From positions 8,928,001 to 8,992,000 of the forward strand of contig NC_045132.1 in NCBI RefSeq assembly GCF_007655135.1: a stretch of 64,000 bases of DNA, read 5' to 3'. Positions 11,996-25,185 of this stretch are shown here, piece by piece. This DNA comes from Punica granatum (Eukaryota > Streptophyta > Magnoliopsida > Myrtales > Lythraceae). Every line of letters begins with the position of its first letter. Within the stretch, counting starts at the first letter, position 1. Both the position numbers and the translations under genes were made by a program. A model generated the notes under the pieces. The model searched no databases. It saw only the letters and a program-made list of their open reading frames with translations, and was not told the DNA's origin.

Positions 11996-12356
11996 AAGGA
12001 CTATAGTGCGAGTGTGAATGGCTTGAAGAAAGAAAGCATGGTGATGACATTGGGAGAGCTTGAGAGGACTCTATTGAACTTCATCTTAGTTCTCATTCTT
12101 TTCATGAAGGATGCAACGCCTGAAGCACATATTTCTCTTCCGCCTTGGTTCATGGCTCTCTTAAAGGAGTTCGTTGACGTATTTCCTACTGAGTTGCCTG
12201 AAGGGTTGCCTCCGATTTGGGGGATTGAGCATCAAATTGATATCGGTGCAATCCAAATGAGGCGAAGGAGCTGCACCGGCAAGTGAATGAATTGGTTTAG
12301 AAGGGTTACGTACGGGAGTCCATGAGCCCATGTTTTGTACCAGCACTTTTGATGCC
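11996..12356 (+). pseudogene. RT N-terminus of element D (truncated)
   Basis: It continues in the protease frame: PPWFMALLKEFVDVFP and EGLPPIWGIEHQID are the conserved approach to reverse transcriptase. After GIEHQID the frame breaks and a short segment is missing. A second frame then gives KELHRQVNELV, a TAG stop, and KGYVRESMSPCFVPALL. The sequence stops there because LTR C begins at 12357. The catalytic part of RT is not in the window. Confidence 0.8.
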
Positions 12357-15300
12357 TGTACGAACCCGAATGTAGACTCTCATCGGGGCCCGCATGCGTG
12401 CGACTTGAAATCGCGCGGCTTGACGGATTGCTCCACCTTATCGTGGGGGACGCGTGACGGACACGCGTGAGAATGAGTCGCCACTTATCATTTTATGACT
12501 CGAAGGTCGATGGTGGATAAGTTACTCGGGTCTAGGGGTAATGGTACACCTAGTTTGCTAAGGCATTGGTCTATTCGAACCTGAAAGTCCGAATTCGAGG
12601 GTTCACATTACGTGCGGGCCTATATCACGCACGCTCTTTCGGTACTCTGGTTTGATGTGCTTGCATTTTTTTATTTTTATTTACTGCATAAATTAGGGTG
12701 CACTAGACGCGCACGTTTTGACACAGTAAATTCGGTGAGTTAAACGATGTTGATTGAGAAGCCGAGAGAAAAGTAAGTCCGCATGTCGGGGAATGGGTTC
12801 ATTATCTTTCGTTACAGTTCATCGAACCATAACGGTTGACTCCCTGCGTGAACCGAAACCACAAGCTTTTGGGGTTTACTTTCCTATGAGCAAACGTTGA
12901 ATCGATTCGATTAATTCGACTCTCGAACCGTTCGCTCACTGAATGGGATTCTTACAACAACGATTGTACAAATAAATCCTTACAATGTGCTCTCATAATA
13001 AATACAATAAATTATAAATTACAAATGATTGAATCCTATACGGTTCGCTTTCGGTTAATATCCCGCTCGACTCACCGTGAGTTTAGGAAATAACTGAAAA
13101 ATGCAATTCAGTGGGCTCTAAGTGAATAGGGCATTGAACCTTGTGAGTGATAATTAAGGAGTTAGACCCTGTGATTGGTGAATAGGACGTTGAACCCTAA
13201 TATATTTAGCCTAGGGATCAAGCTCGACCCGCATGACAAACAAGTGCAGAGGATAACACGTAACATGTTAATAACAGACAAGGTGTTTGTTATTGTCAAG
13301 TGTACGTGTTTTAACAAATTGTTAATCCATGGTATTTTGGCATGTAAATCCTACCCTAGACAAACAAGCACGTGCCAATGTTTTAATATTCGGCTTGGGT
13401 TTGAAAACCTGACATATCGGGTGTCCGTAGTCAAGTTTCGTGTGTGTGGATTGCTTTTACAGTGATTCGGTGTTGTGACATTGAAGTTACACTGAATTCA
13501 TCCAAACTTGTGTTTTGACTCTAGATTTGGAACCTAGAGTTCCACCTAACCATTTTCTAGCATTTGGTTAGGTCGAGTGAAATGATTAGTTAGGGTGATC
13601 ATATTTTGATACAGAATACCCGACTAGCGCCCTAAACTATGCCAGGATGACAGAAATTCATCAGTGGGAATAAGAAGGGCTATGTAGATGAACCTGCGCC
13701 TGAACAGGTAGCCCATTCCTATTCCGATACCGTCGTGTTTCTGTCAAACTAACCCTAGGATGTTGCCAAATCAGAAAATGATGTTCTTGCCCTTGATTTG
13801 AAAATTTGTTTTCAGAAAAGGGAAACAATGCGATTTTGAAAAGGGCATTAACACCGTTTTGTAATTCGTCGATGCGAGTTACGGATTGATGTCCAATTCA
13901 TGCAAAGTTGTTTATGGTCGAATGAATTAACCGTGTGAGCGTCCCGATTAACCATTCGTGGAATTAACGCTTAAAGTTATTGCCGAATGCATTAATTGTG
14001 AAAACGATTCGTGATTCGATGACCGAGACGGTTTCACAAGGATCGAGGATAATTTGGTCAAATAACCAAAAATACCCTCATAACCGAATGAACCCAAATA
14101 AGTCATCGATATTCGAATCCATGCATGTTTGCTTGAAAGACATTTCATGTGAGATTCTCGATTTAAAGAAACTTGCAAATTGCACAGAATCCGAGAACGG
14201 ACTTAAAACGGGAAAAGGAAGCCTCAGGGAACCCGAATAATTCCATGAGACTCTCGGCTAATTCTCATTGGAGAAAGCCGAGAGGTCTCATGACCCGTAT
14301 TAGGTTCCATGAGATTTCCCTGTCTTGTTTTGAATCATATCTCGCATGCTCAAACAACAAACACGATAAATGACACGTTTTTGACAAAAGCCGGTATTGC
14401 CATAATTTGTTTAACGCATTCAAACATGGAAGCATGCACAAACATGTTATTTACAGAATCGATAAAACAATACCGGCTTCATGCATGTGGAAAAAATAAA
14501 ATAAACTCGGAAACTAACTTGGATCAAGCCAAGGAGACATAGTCTAACCCGAAAAGAGCAAAAACAAGTCTCGGTCACTCTATTCCAAGAGATGGCCGAG
14601 AGTTGCTTTGCTTCTCTCGGGTTGGAAATGACTTCTAACCTACTATCCAACCCCTTTTTCAGACATGCAAACAAATTATACGATAATAAACATGCATAAT
14701 ATAACATGAAAGTGTATAAAAATTAAGTCTTGCGAGCTAAACATGCTTAGAACGCCATATTACTTCATAAACATACAAATAATGTAAAAAGTCCTAACTT
14801 CCCTAAGTCGAGAATGTTATACCTTGCCTCGAGATACGAGGAAAGAGTCGAGGAAGTGTTTGAGAGTCGGGTGACTCGGTGGAGTCCTTGGATGGACGTT
14901 CGGGTATGCTTGGATGGACGTTCGGATGTTGGAACGTGCAACAATGGACGTTGGAGGGCGTCAGGCGCGCGGCAAGTGGGTGCGCAAACGAGCGGACGCG
15001 CGGGCGTGTGGCTGGCGGGCAGCAACAGGTGTACTGTTCACCCAAGAGCATGTCCTTCGCCCGAAACGGTGAAAACAACCTGAAATGAGGAGCAAATGAC
15101 CTCAAACTGAAAATTTGAGTTCAGAAATGAACTCCTTGGGTCCAAAACATGTGGTCCATGGAGTTTCAGAATTTTCAAACTTAAGTCGAGATGATGAACA
15201 TCGGTTTCCGGCTTAAGGATTTCGGGTTTTGTTCGGTGTTTTCTTTTCAGTTTTTGAGTGCTGAAGCTTGCTGGTTCTTGGCTGCTATTGGCTATAGAGT

Positions 15301-16975
15301 TTGAGAGGATTTCTAGAGGGAGAAAGCTTGGAGAGAGTGTGCAAGAAGAGAAGTCATTAATTTAATTACTTTTAGGCAATTTATAGGCAAAGCTAATGAC
15401 ACAATTAGTGAAAGCAAGTGCCCTTAACCTCCATGCTTAGCAAATTTCGGCCACTTAATGAAGATGAGGATGAATATGAGCCATGCATTCTTCATGTGGA
15501 AGAGCCAAGAAGCATTAATGAGCATTGATGAAGGCTTGAGTGTTGTCTTCGATTTCCTTGGATATTTTGGGCTAGGTGAGTGCAAGAGAAGAGGAAGAAG
15601 AGGCCGAAACTTTTGGGGGAAGGGGTGGCTGCCCTTGGGCAGCCCGTGGACCCCACGGCTCAAGAGGAAAGACCGGGAGAAAGCTCGGGTCTCGATTGGT
15701 CGCGCATTCGAAGTTCGTGGTTCGAATTGAACGTCGAATTGTTGATATGCGCGGGAAAACAGATTTAATGAGCCCAAGATTGACACTTTCCGTGGAAAAA
15801 TGTCCCGGGTCTGTATGAGGCTCGGAAGCCGGCTTTACTCATTTTAAGCATTCAAAGTGAGCTTACCTACTTTTGACAACATATCTTGTATCTGCATCCC
15901 ACGTCGGTCATTTTGACATAAATTGTCAAATAACGTGGGCTCTTGACCCTTAAGCCGATAATGCAAATATGGAGCCGGAGATATCCTAGGAGGCCGAAAC
16001 TGGATTTCTCAGATTGTTTTCTGAGTTGCTTGGGCGATCCGGAGATCATTATGATCTCTGTTTGTCGAGATTGGATCTCTAAGGACATGAAAAGCTCATC
16101 TGAGACCCTTAAAGTACTGCTCGGGAGGTCTAGATGAGTTGTGTGATTCATTCCGACGATTCCATATTGAGCCTTGAGAATGCCAGCACTGTGCAAGGTA
16201 GGCATCCGACGTCAAGTTTCCCCAAAGAGGACCTCCAATATGAATTTCCATTGAAAATGGCCTTTTGTGCTCCTTAGAGGTTACTCGGGAAACCAAAAAG
16301 GGTTTTGCTGTCTATTTTGCCCAATTGCATCTGTCTGCTGGAGTTTTCGGGGCAATGCAGCACGAACTTCGTTTGCCGTAATTTCGTCAGACCAGTCTCC
16401 GGTTATGCATTTTCGAAGAGGGGTACGCCCGTTTTGTCACTCGGAAGTCATTTGAAGTGTCTGTGTGGCTTCCAAGAGAAAATCTGAAGCATTGCTCATG
16501 CTCTGTATGCTTATGGAGCATGGCCGAATCTGACATTTGAAATTAACTTTTCTCTGGGAAACCGGCATTTTTGGACTTCCACTGAAATGTTGTCTGTATA
16601 CAAAAAGTTGTTATGTATATAGCAGATGATTTGCGAAATGCGTTTGAAGACACTTTTCATCTGTTTGGCACTGATGTAAATTTTTGAAGTCCAATATTGG
16701 CTATCTTCCGATGATCGAGCGAACTATCGGAAAGTAGGCCTATTCGTGTGAACTTTGGAAATGTCGATTTCGGACATTGTTGAGCTCTCTGGTCACTCTG
16801 TTAGCTTCTGATAACCAAGGCTGCTCTTCTGTCATGTGCATATGTCATCTGATTTGAGGTGAATAGTGATTTTGTTGCTCTGTTGAGCCTTTCGAATGTA
16901 TCCACACTCGAGTCTTGGTTTTGCATGCTGTCAATGAGCCTTGTTTGCTTGATGGACCAAAATGGGGTGCTGACC
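12357..16975 (-). repeat. LTR C, left (3' LTR in element sense)
   Basis: It runs 4619 bp from TGTACGAACCCGAATGTAG to AAAATGGGGTGCTGACC. The last base is C where the family has A. It sits directly next to a polypurine tract, which makes it the 3' LTR of a - strand element. It is visibly more diverged from its partner at 60106 than the two LTRs of B are from each other. The GGACCCT minisatellite is at 13113-13200 and the TATA box at 15379. No gene is present. Confidence 0.9.
15379..15386 (-). promoter_or_regulatory. TATA box of left LTR C
   Basis: The - strand reads TTTGCCTATAAATTGCC, conserved at the same position in the right LTR (63121) and in both LTRs of B. Confidence 0.65.
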
Positions 16976-16992
16976 GCTTGCCCCTCTTTGGC
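16976..16992 (-). other. Polypurine tract of element C
   Basis: The - strand reads CCAAAGAGGGGCAAGC directly before the 3' LTR. The same tract borders the left LTRs of A (24939) and B (36237). It would prime plus-strand DNA synthesis. Confidence 0.8.
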
Positions 16993-17966
16993 TGGATGCT
17001 TGGATGGAGGATTCAGCCAAAGACATAGAGAAGAACCCCATTTTGGTCAGAGTGTTCGCTTTGACATCTCCCTTGACAATCCTTTCCTCCCTCTTTGGAT
17101 ATGTAGGGAATATTGTACCTAATGCAAAGAAAGAAGAAACAAAATAAGGCTTGGATAACCTTTGCAGAAAATAAAGAAAAGACATATGAAGATAGCATAT
17201 GCGGAAATATGAAACGGCATAAAGGGAAATATGCAAAAAGTGCGCGGTTTGGAGGAAAGAGTGCAAAGGTTAATGGAAATCGCAAAGTGCAAAACAAAAG
17301 ATAGGGTGCTTGCTCTAGGTTTTGTAAGACGCGTGGGTGAGCAGACCCAGCAAACTTGCGAAGCATAAAAGTAAATTCTCACAGGTGAGCAGACCCGACA
17401 AGTTTGCAAGAGGCGCGAGCGAGCAAGCTCAGCAAACTTGCGAAGCATAAAAGTAAACTCACACGGGTGAGCAGACCTGACAAAGTTGCAAGAAGCACGA
17501 GCGTGATTCAATTTGGGCATTGTGCTTGTCGACGGTGTAAGAGATGCTGTAACAGAATGCTTTGTTGCTCATTGTCTGGTTGAAGTGCATTTGAATGTAT
17601 CGATTGATACTTTGAAGACTTCTTCCTCGGATCGAGATTGTCGCCCTTTGCGTAAGGCAGACATGTATCCATCAAAGGAAGACACACTCCAGTAGCCACA
17701 TTCCTATATGTGTGTACAGGAAAAGAGAAGCTAATAATTTTTGTCAGTCGCATGCTATAGCCGTAATGAAGATGTGCAAAGAAATCCAAGTAATAATGCT
17801 TCAGGGATTTTGGACTCGGTGGCCATTTGAAGGGTGGCCGTGTCCCACAAAACTTTGGCTCAAAAGAAAAGCTTTTTGCAGAATGGGGATGACCCGTGGA
17901 CTGCCAAACCACTACTCGTTGTCGCTTCCCACTGAGTGTAGCTGTCATTTCGTGGTCGAGCTGCCA
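16993..17966 (-). other. 3' UTR of element C with a short tandem array
   Basis: No coding sequence is present. A 2.5-copy repeat of about 80 bp lies at 17326-17505, built from GCAAACTTGCGAAGCATAAA, then AGTAAA, then a CTCAC/GTGAG hairpin. The part at 17520-17960 matches the same region of B near 37150-37740 (AATGAAGATGTG, AATAATGCTT and GTCATTTCGTGGTCGAGCTG are shared). It lies between the polypurine tract and the post-pol hairpin block. Confidence 0.7.
17326..17505. repeat. Tandem repeat of element C (about 80 bp unit)
   Basis: Two linker copies (GCATAAAAGTAAA) are each followed by a hairpin: CTCAC-AG-GTGAG at 17378-17389 and CTCAC-ACGG-GTGAG at 17458-17471. The stem is kept while the loop changes length. 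AGCAAACTTGCGAAG and GACAAGTTTGCAAG alternate between units. Confidence 0.75.
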
Positions 17967-18290
17967 AAGACCCCCAACTTTTGTCTAGGTCGCATGACGC
18001 GTGACGACCTAGCGGAGTATTTTTTTTATTTGACATTTCGCTCGTTTAGAGCTCACCTTTTGCTACGACCGCCTATATTGGTTCTGATCACACCTCTCGA
18101 TTCCTCTAACTTTTGCTTAGACCGCCCTTTTCGGGTTTTCAGCCTAGCGAGGATTTTGTTTTGTACTCTCCTTTTGCCACGGCCCCCCTTTGCAGGATTT
18201 TAGATCGTGCCCCTCATTCCCTAACTTTTGCCTAGGTCACTTGAAAGAAGTTTTCAACCTAGCGGGAAATTTATTCTTTTTTCTCTCAAA
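17967..18290 (-). repeat. Post-pol hairpin block of element C
   Basis: There are three degenerate units, each starting with an AACTTTTG(C/T)(C/T)TAG motif, at about 17976, 18107 and 18222. Each has a stem-loop bounded by CTAG sequences. Unit 1 pairs CTAGGTCG with CGACCTAG. Unit 3 pairs CTAGGT with ACCTAG and, inside, ACTT with AAGT. The same block lies after pol in B (37746-38040), and A keeps a reduced form (27230-27390). Confidence 0.7.
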
Positions 18291-18429
18291 AGTTCTGAGA
18301 AATGGAAAGAACAGAAGAAGGGTAGTACAAGAGTTAGCAGAAATGAAAGTGCCGGGGATTGTGCGAGCAAAGAAAAGCAAAAGCAATGTGCATTGGCGAA
18401 GCACTCGCGGTGGGATGACAGAAACACTA

Positions 18430-19617
18430 TCAAGGATAGTATTTCTTAAGAGCATCAGTATTGACCGGAAGAGCATTCTCGTTCCCGTCCATGTCATTGA
18501 GAATGATTGCCCCTCCGTCGAAGACTTCCTTGACAATGAAGGGACCGTCGTACTTGTAAGCAAATTTGCCCTTGGAATCTGGGATGATGTGCAAGACTTT
18601 CCGCAATACGAGGTCGCCGGGGCTAAACTCGCGGGGACGAACTTTCTTGTTAAATGCTCGGGCCATTCTTTGCTGATAGCACTAACTGTGGCAAAGTGCT
18701 GTTAACCACCTCTCATCGATGAGATAAAGCTGTTCGTAGCGCTGCTTCGCCGATTCTGCTTCCTTGAGCTTGGACTCAGCAAGGACCCTCATGGAGGGAA
18801 TCTCCACTTCAACTGGAAGAACTGCTTCCATGCCATAGACCAAGGAATACGGGGTTGCCCCAGTAGAAGAGCGGACAGATGTCCGATAAGCCAAGAGTGC
18901 AAACGGGAGCATCTCGTGCCAGTCCTTGTAATTCGCCGTCATTTTTCCGATGATTTTCTTGATGTTTTTGTTTGCTGCCTCTACCACAGCATTCATTTGG
19001 GGACGATACGGAGAGGAGTTGCGATGCAGGATCTTGAATCATGCACAGAGCTCGTCAATGAGTTTGTTGTTCAAGTTCTTGGCATTGTCCGTGATGAGAG
19101 TCGCAGGGACCCCGTAGCGTGCAATGATGTCACGCTTGAGGAAGCGTGTCACGGCCTTTGCAGTAACCGACGCAAGAGTGATAGTTTCGATCCATTTGGT
19201 GAAGTAATCGATAGCTACTAGTATGAACAAGTGTCCATTTGATGCTTTCGGGCTGATAGGACCAACTACGTCCATCCCCCACATTGAGAAGGGCCACAGA
19301 GCTGCCATTGGATGCAGTTCATTGGGCGGGGCTTTGATTTGATTTTGCTTAAACTTGGCACAGGTGACAGTGCCTGACATGCTTGATGCAGTCAGTTTCC
19401 ATTGTGGACCAGAAGTAACCAAATCGCATGAGCTTCTTCGCTAGCATGAGCCCATTCATGTGAGGTTCGCAATTTTCTTCATACACTTCTTCCATGAGAC
19501 GTGCCTCATTTTCGTCGGCACACCATAGTAGTGTGGCGTCGAATGAACAACTGTAGAGAGTCTCACCGCTCAGGAAAAAATTTGCTGCAATGCGTCGAAG
19601 AGTTCTTCGGTCATGAC
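18430..19617 (-). pseudogene. pol: pol of element C, integrase part (broken, 5' cut)
   Basis: This fragment encodes the integrase C-terminal half in - sense. It has SMWGMDVVGP (first catalytic D), YFTKWIE, GVPATLITDNAKNLNN (second D), SPYRPQMNAVVEAANKN (catalytic E), then TGATPYSLVYGMEAVLP and a chromatin-side tail ending GNENALPVNTDALKKYYP. Stops: TGA at 19039-19041 before the catalytic E, and TAG at 18682-18684. The first stop is at the same codon as a TAG in B. The N-terminal zinc region is partly present and decayed. The fragment is cut at 19617 by LTR A; the five bases ATGAC at 19613-19617 are the presumed target site of A, whose right copy is gone. Confidence 0.9.
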
Positions 19618-22600
19618 TGTGCGCACCCGAATTTTATCTCGTCGGGGCACGCATGCACGCGCCTATACAATGCGGCTCGGGAGTGTCCACCTTCCCGGGG
19701 ACGCGCGACGGACGCACGTGAGAAGGAGTCGCCACTTACTGTTTACGACCCGTAGGTCGAGGGTCGTTGAGTCGCCCGGGTCTAGGAGTACAGGGCACAC
19801 CTAAATGCTAAGCCAATGGTCATACGGAACCGGAAATTCCGAATTCGGGGGTTCTATTACGTGTGGACCTATATCCCGCATGCCCTTTCGGTACTCTAGT
19901 TTGCTAGGCTTGCCGTTTTGTTTATTTACTGCGTGATTTAGGGTTGCACTTGACTCGCCCGTTTTGACACCATAAAGTTGATGAATTGATCAAGTTGGGC
20001 CAATAATCCGAAAGATGAGTAGGCTTGTGCGTCGAGGAATCGGTTCACTATCTTTGCGTTACAGTTCATCAAACCGTGATGGTCGATTCCCTGTGCGAAT
20101 CGAAACCACGAGTATTCGAGCTTACTCACCTCTTGGTAACAATAGGCCGACTTGATCAGGTCGACACTCGAACCTCTCGCTCGCCGATCGGGGATCCTTA
20201 CAAATGAATGAGTGAACATACAAATAAAATCCTCACAACGTTCTCTCGAATAATTACAAAGTATAACTGAATAAATAAATTGATCTCGATCGGTTTACGT
20301 TGGGCCAATATTCCGTTCCGGCTCACCGTGTATTTTGAATAACCGATAAGTAAATTAAGGCAACGCGGGCCCAAGGAGCCGGGGGTCGGGTCTGATCGAT
20401 CGAACGGTTTGCAGGAGAATCGCTTGATTCCCATTGTAACCGTTGGACCGATCGAGCTCCCGGGTGATATCTAAACCCGTTTCACACATCCAATCCAAAT
20501 TGCCTTCCACATAGGCTATGTTTGGAGTATGATGGTGAATCGAGGCTAGATCCCATTCCGCACTCGGATTGCATGCGCTCAGTGACTTAGGAGGCGTTGG
20601 ACCTCGTGTTCGGTGATTTAGGGTGTTGGACCCCGTGCAACATGTAACCTATAGGCTCGGGCCCAAACTGCAATAAATTAGCAAAGACAAATGGAAAACA
20701 GAAGAAAAACGATAAAACTGACGAGAAACAAACATCAACTGACAAATAGAGGTGAATACAGACAAACGGCGTATTAAGTCGAGTGTACGTGATTTAATCA
20801 GTTATTAACCGGGGTTGATTAACAAACAATGTATCTATCCTAGACAAACATAGATGGTGGGCTAGAATACGGTTCTAAGCCAATTACATGTGTGAATTTG
20901 TTTTAAGACCCTTATTCAGTGAGATGTCACTACGATTTCACCGAATTAGCGAAACTCGTGTTTTGACTCTAGATTGAAATCTAGCATTTCACCTATCCAT
21001 TATCTAATGCTTGTTTAAGCCAAATATAAGATTAATCCGGTTCTTCGTGTTTCATAACTGAAAATAAGAGTTCACCACCGAATCTACGATAGGAAGATAA
21101 AAACACCGAAAGTGAACGCAATGGGCCGTACGAAAGAGACTCGCACCCGAACGGGTTGCCCTTTCCCGTCCATAGATCGAGGTGTTTCCAACTCCCTAAC
21201 GCCTAGGGTATCAATGAATCACGGAAATGACGGTTATGCCCTTGAGCAATAAAATTGTGATGTTCATGTACAAATTGAAGATCGTGTGACATGAAGAAGT
21301 CTAGGGAGGACTCGCGCGTCTCGACTCGAGCCGCCTTAAATTGGGCCGGACTCGAGTCGTAACACACGAGTACTCGCTAGATGTCGATTCTATTCGCGTT
21401 ACACATCTTGATGTTTCGAAATTGTGGACTTTTGAAGAAAATGGGCATTCTCACCGTTCCATGAGCTATCGACGCGCTTACGAATTAATAATCGATTTAT
21501 CCAATTATTTAATCCGAGTGATTTAATTAGCCGAATGACACGTTCCGTTTATCCCATTCTTGAAATTATTCGGTGACGATGGTCTTGCATTATGGGTATT
21601 ATGGATCCAATGAGTAATTATCTGAAACCAACGCGTCTATCACGTAATTATCACATAGCTAACGGTAAAACTCGAACATTAACACACCCAATTTCAAGGA
21701 ACGATCCGAAACGGCTAAGGAGGTCGTCCTAAATTCGGGAGGAGTCCGGGAACTCTCGACCACTTCCCGAAAGGAGGAGCCGAGTGGTCTCCTTGACCCG
21801 TCTCGAATTTTGGGCGATCTCCCACGTCGACTCTAATCATTTCTTGCATACACAATATGTCCTTTAATCATATCGATGCCGTCATGGTCATAATCATGCA
21901 AAAATACACGAACAAAATATTTAAACGGAATCAACGAAACGGTGTCGACTCAAGCGATAATGAAACGAATAAAACACGGGAATTGACCCATCTCGAAGCG
22001 AAAGAGAGCCTCTCGGACTTGTGTGGTCCAAGGAAGCTCTCGGCCACATTCTATCAAGAATGACCGAGAGCTTCCGTGGCTCACACGGGTCGGAATGGCC
22101 TCTTCGGCCCCGATTCGGATCTTTTCTCATGATGTTAATATGTTACACGCGATTAACGACAATGAGACATAGGAATCAACCCGTTTCAGGGAGGAGAGAG
22201 ACCGTCCTAGCCCCGGGCAAGCCAAGGGAGCTCACGGGTCTCTCCCTTGAGACTAGACCGTGAGTTCCCGTGGCTCAACCATGGCCAAGGGAGTCTCTCC
22301 CATCCGGATCCGAGCCATTTCCTATCATGGAACGCGAGTTCATGCATCATACGGACACTATATGGGCATACGAATGGTATATAATGGACGTACGTGCATG
22401 AAAATGCATGGGAAGCACGAATCCGAAAAGAAAAATGTCAACTTTCATGTATTCCGGTTCTTTAGATCACGTTAACGTTTCATACAAGCAAATATCGAGG
22501 ATCCTAGCTTCTCTAAGTCGTAGAGGGATGTTACCTAGCCTCGATGCACGAGGGAAAGAGTCGGGGAAGCAGTCTTGGGAGTCGCGAGACTCAGCTTGGG

Positions 22601-24938
22601 CGCTACGGGTTGCGAGACCCGAGAGGTAGCAACAACGGCACCTCGGGGAAAACGGGGTCGGCACGCTAGCTCCGACCACGGCACGGTGCAAAATCGGGCT
22701 CGCTGGAGTCCTAAGGGACGGATCTAGACGTTCCTGGGTAGTCCCGAACGTGCCAAACCCTGGACAAGCTCGAAACAGTGAGAGAAAGTTCGGTAAAGAA
22801 GAAGGGGACCCGGTAAAGAAGAAATTGGTGGAACGGTGGTTGTGCACGGTGGATCGACCCTCGGACCGTGACCACCTCTTCACGGGGGAGGGTGAGGGTT
22901 GTGAGGAACCCCTTGAACATGATGGCACGACTCGCCAAAGTCGTGGAGCGAAATGGCACGCGTAGAGGTCCGGTGTGCACTCGGTAACGGTCTCGAGACC
23001 CAATTCCCTTCGCGGCTGGAACGTGATGCTGGAGGCTTCAAATGGAAAATCTAAGCCCGGAAATGGACTTAGGAGGTGGGAAATATGTAAGCTAGGAAGT
23101 TTGGTGATTTTTGGCTTAAGTCGAGTCGGGTGGTTACTGGAATACCGGGTGGTTTTCTGGTGGTTTTGGCCGGTTTCGGCCTTGGGATGGGCTGTGCGAG
23201 GATGAGGGAGAGGGCTGGAGGTTAAGAGTTTTTTAGAGAGAAGTTGGCTTGAGAGAGTGTGAGAATGAAGAAGTGATTAAGCTTAATGATGAATGGGGCT
23301 TTTATAGGCTAGGCTAATGGCCCGATTAAGTGAAACTAATTGCGGTTATGGCATGCTTAGGGGGCTGCCGAATTTTGAAGAAGGGGTTAGGGAGGGGTTT
23401 ATGTCACTTAGAGTGTAGGGGAAGTAATGGAAGAGTGATGGGAAGTGATGGGGAAGTGATAGGAAGTGATGGGTGTAAGAAAATATTTGAATTTGTGGTG
23501 GGGGGAAGCTATTGAGGTTGGAGCCGCCGGCCAAAGGGGATCTAGCCGTGGCTTAGGCGGTGGAGCCGTGGCTTGGGGATTGAGCCGTGGCTTGGGGTTG
23601 AGCCGCGGCTTGGAGGCTTGGTTTGGCTGAGTTGTGGGTCCCATTTGACTAGGAGAAAAGCCGGGAAAAGCTCGAGACTTGATTGAACGCGCGTTTGATT
23701 TTCGTGGCTCGTTTGAACGACGAATTATCGATGTACGTGCGAATGCGATTTTAATGGGCCTAATATTGACATGCTCCGTGTAAGTAAATGCTCGGGTAGC
23801 CCGGGCACTCAAAAGCCGGTTTTGCTCCGTTTGGATGATCGGAGCGAAGTTGTCCGTTTCTATCGCATGTTCGCGCCTCTACGTGCTGTACCGCTCCTGT
23901 CGGTGTACTTTGTGCTTTGGACAGAACGGTTTACTTGTCGGCCCCAGCTGGAGATCGATATCCGAAGGCGTCCTAGGAATTCGCAAACGGGGCTTTCTTA
24001 GTGTTTCCCGAGTGTTCTAATGTGTTCGGAGACCACTGTGGTCTCTGTTTGTCAAAAACGAGTCGCAAAGGCTTGCTGGGAGGCGTTTATAACCATTAAA
24101 ACGTCACTCGGGAGCTCTGTATGATTTGCTTGGTCCGAGCCGATATGATTTCCTGGACCCTAGGGTTTGCTGGGAGTGGGTAGTGCAAAGCTCGGACGTC
24201 AACATTTTCTCGAATGAGCTCTAAGTGCAAGATTCCTCTTGAAAGGGGTCATTTTGTTGCCGGAATGGTACCCGAGAAACCTAAATGGATTGTGCAATGC
24301 GATCAGGGTTTGTTTTCCCAAGCGTTGAGGTCCTTGGGATTGGTTGGCGCGGATTTCGTGCACTGACGGTTCATTAAAAGGGGCTCTGGCCACGTTTCTG
24401 TGCAAAAAGGGGCCCTTTCTCCGGGTCAGGATCCACTCGGGAGACCAAGACGAACTCCGAAAGGCAGTCTGAAACTTGTTCCTTGGTCCTGGTGGTCCTT
24501 GGGTGTGTGCAGGCCTGTTTCCGGGCGCCATTTATCTGTTTGTGAATCGGGCCTCTTGGGGGCCCCGTCAAGAAGGTGTATGTGAGAGTTCGGGGGTGTC
24601 CTGGCTTAAGCAGGATGCCTCCGAAACGCGCCCGGACGTGTCATTGGTCACTTTGGCACCGAGAGGGATTTTTAGAGTCCCACATTGGGCACCTTTCGAT
24701 GTTTCGGTGATTCGGTGATGAATAGTGCCACAGTGCCAGCTACTGCTGCTTCGGGGCTCGTCGTCTGTTTACTCTTCCGATTGCCCTCTCATGCTCTCCT
24801 AGTGGACCCCGCTTTTCTTTTGTTATTCATGACTCTGTGCTCGCACGTTCGCCTCTGGTTTTCCGATCATGAATAGTGTCCCGAGCTTTGGTCGGATGTC
24901 CTCTGTCGGAGCCGGTGGACCAAAATGGGGTGCGGACA
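19618..24938 (-). repeat. LTR A, left (3' LTR in element sense), 5.3 kb
   Basis: It runs from TGTGCGCACCCGAATTT to AAAATGGGGTGCGGACA. The outer landmarks are shared with B and C but the body is diverged, so A is a separate subfamily. The TATA box is at 23300. The stretch 22540-23000 is GC-rich. No gene is present; the open frames at 22467-23003 are not conserved. Confidence 0.9.
23300..23307 (-). promoter_or_regulatory. TATA box of LTR A
   Basis: The - strand reads TAGCCTATAAAAGCCCC, aligned with the TATA boxes of LTRs B and C and followed by CTCTCTCAAGCC-type leader sequence. Confidence 0.65.
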
Positions 24939-24955
24939 GCTTGCCCCTCTTTGAC
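24939..24955 (-). other. Polypurine tract of element A
   Basis: The - strand reads TCAAAGAGGGGCAAGC adjacent to the LTR end, the same tract as in B. Confidence 0.8.
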
Positions 24956-25185
24956 TGCGTGCTCAAGTAGAGGGTGCAGCCAAAGATTATGAGAAGCAAC
25001 CCTTTTTGGTTCCGGCGACCGCTTCGACCTCTCTCCTAATGGCCGCTGGTTCCTAAGCTTTGGATGCGTGGGAAGAAATTAAGCATACGTACCTAAATGT
25101 ATTGAACAGATGTCGAAATCAGTGAATAGGAAGAAGGGGAATCAGACTTAAAGTAATAAATTGCTGGTTTATGGAAAGTAAAAGC

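Larger units (their letters stand above)
9685..12356 (+). mobile_element. Element D: truncated Ty3/gypsy chromovirus-type element
   Basis: It holds a 5' LTR of about 0.6 kb, an initiator-Met-type primer site, gag, zinc knuckle, protease and the first part of RT, all in + sense and all decayed. It is cut inside RT by the left LTR of element C at 12357; the rest should lie beyond the right end of C, outside the window. The gag region (FPQFKGTSSPKEYLQWVQRV, then ALEFTDYANLW) and the RT start (EGLPPIWGIEHQID, then KGYVRESMSP) are typical of plant chromoviruses. The lineage within that group is not resolved. No chromodomain can be checked because the 3' part is absent. Confidence 0.8.

Noticed and set aside
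22467..23003. 178-residue frame in LTR A
   Set aside because: Within a GC-rich part of the LTR, with another frame open on the opposite strand and no recognisable motif.
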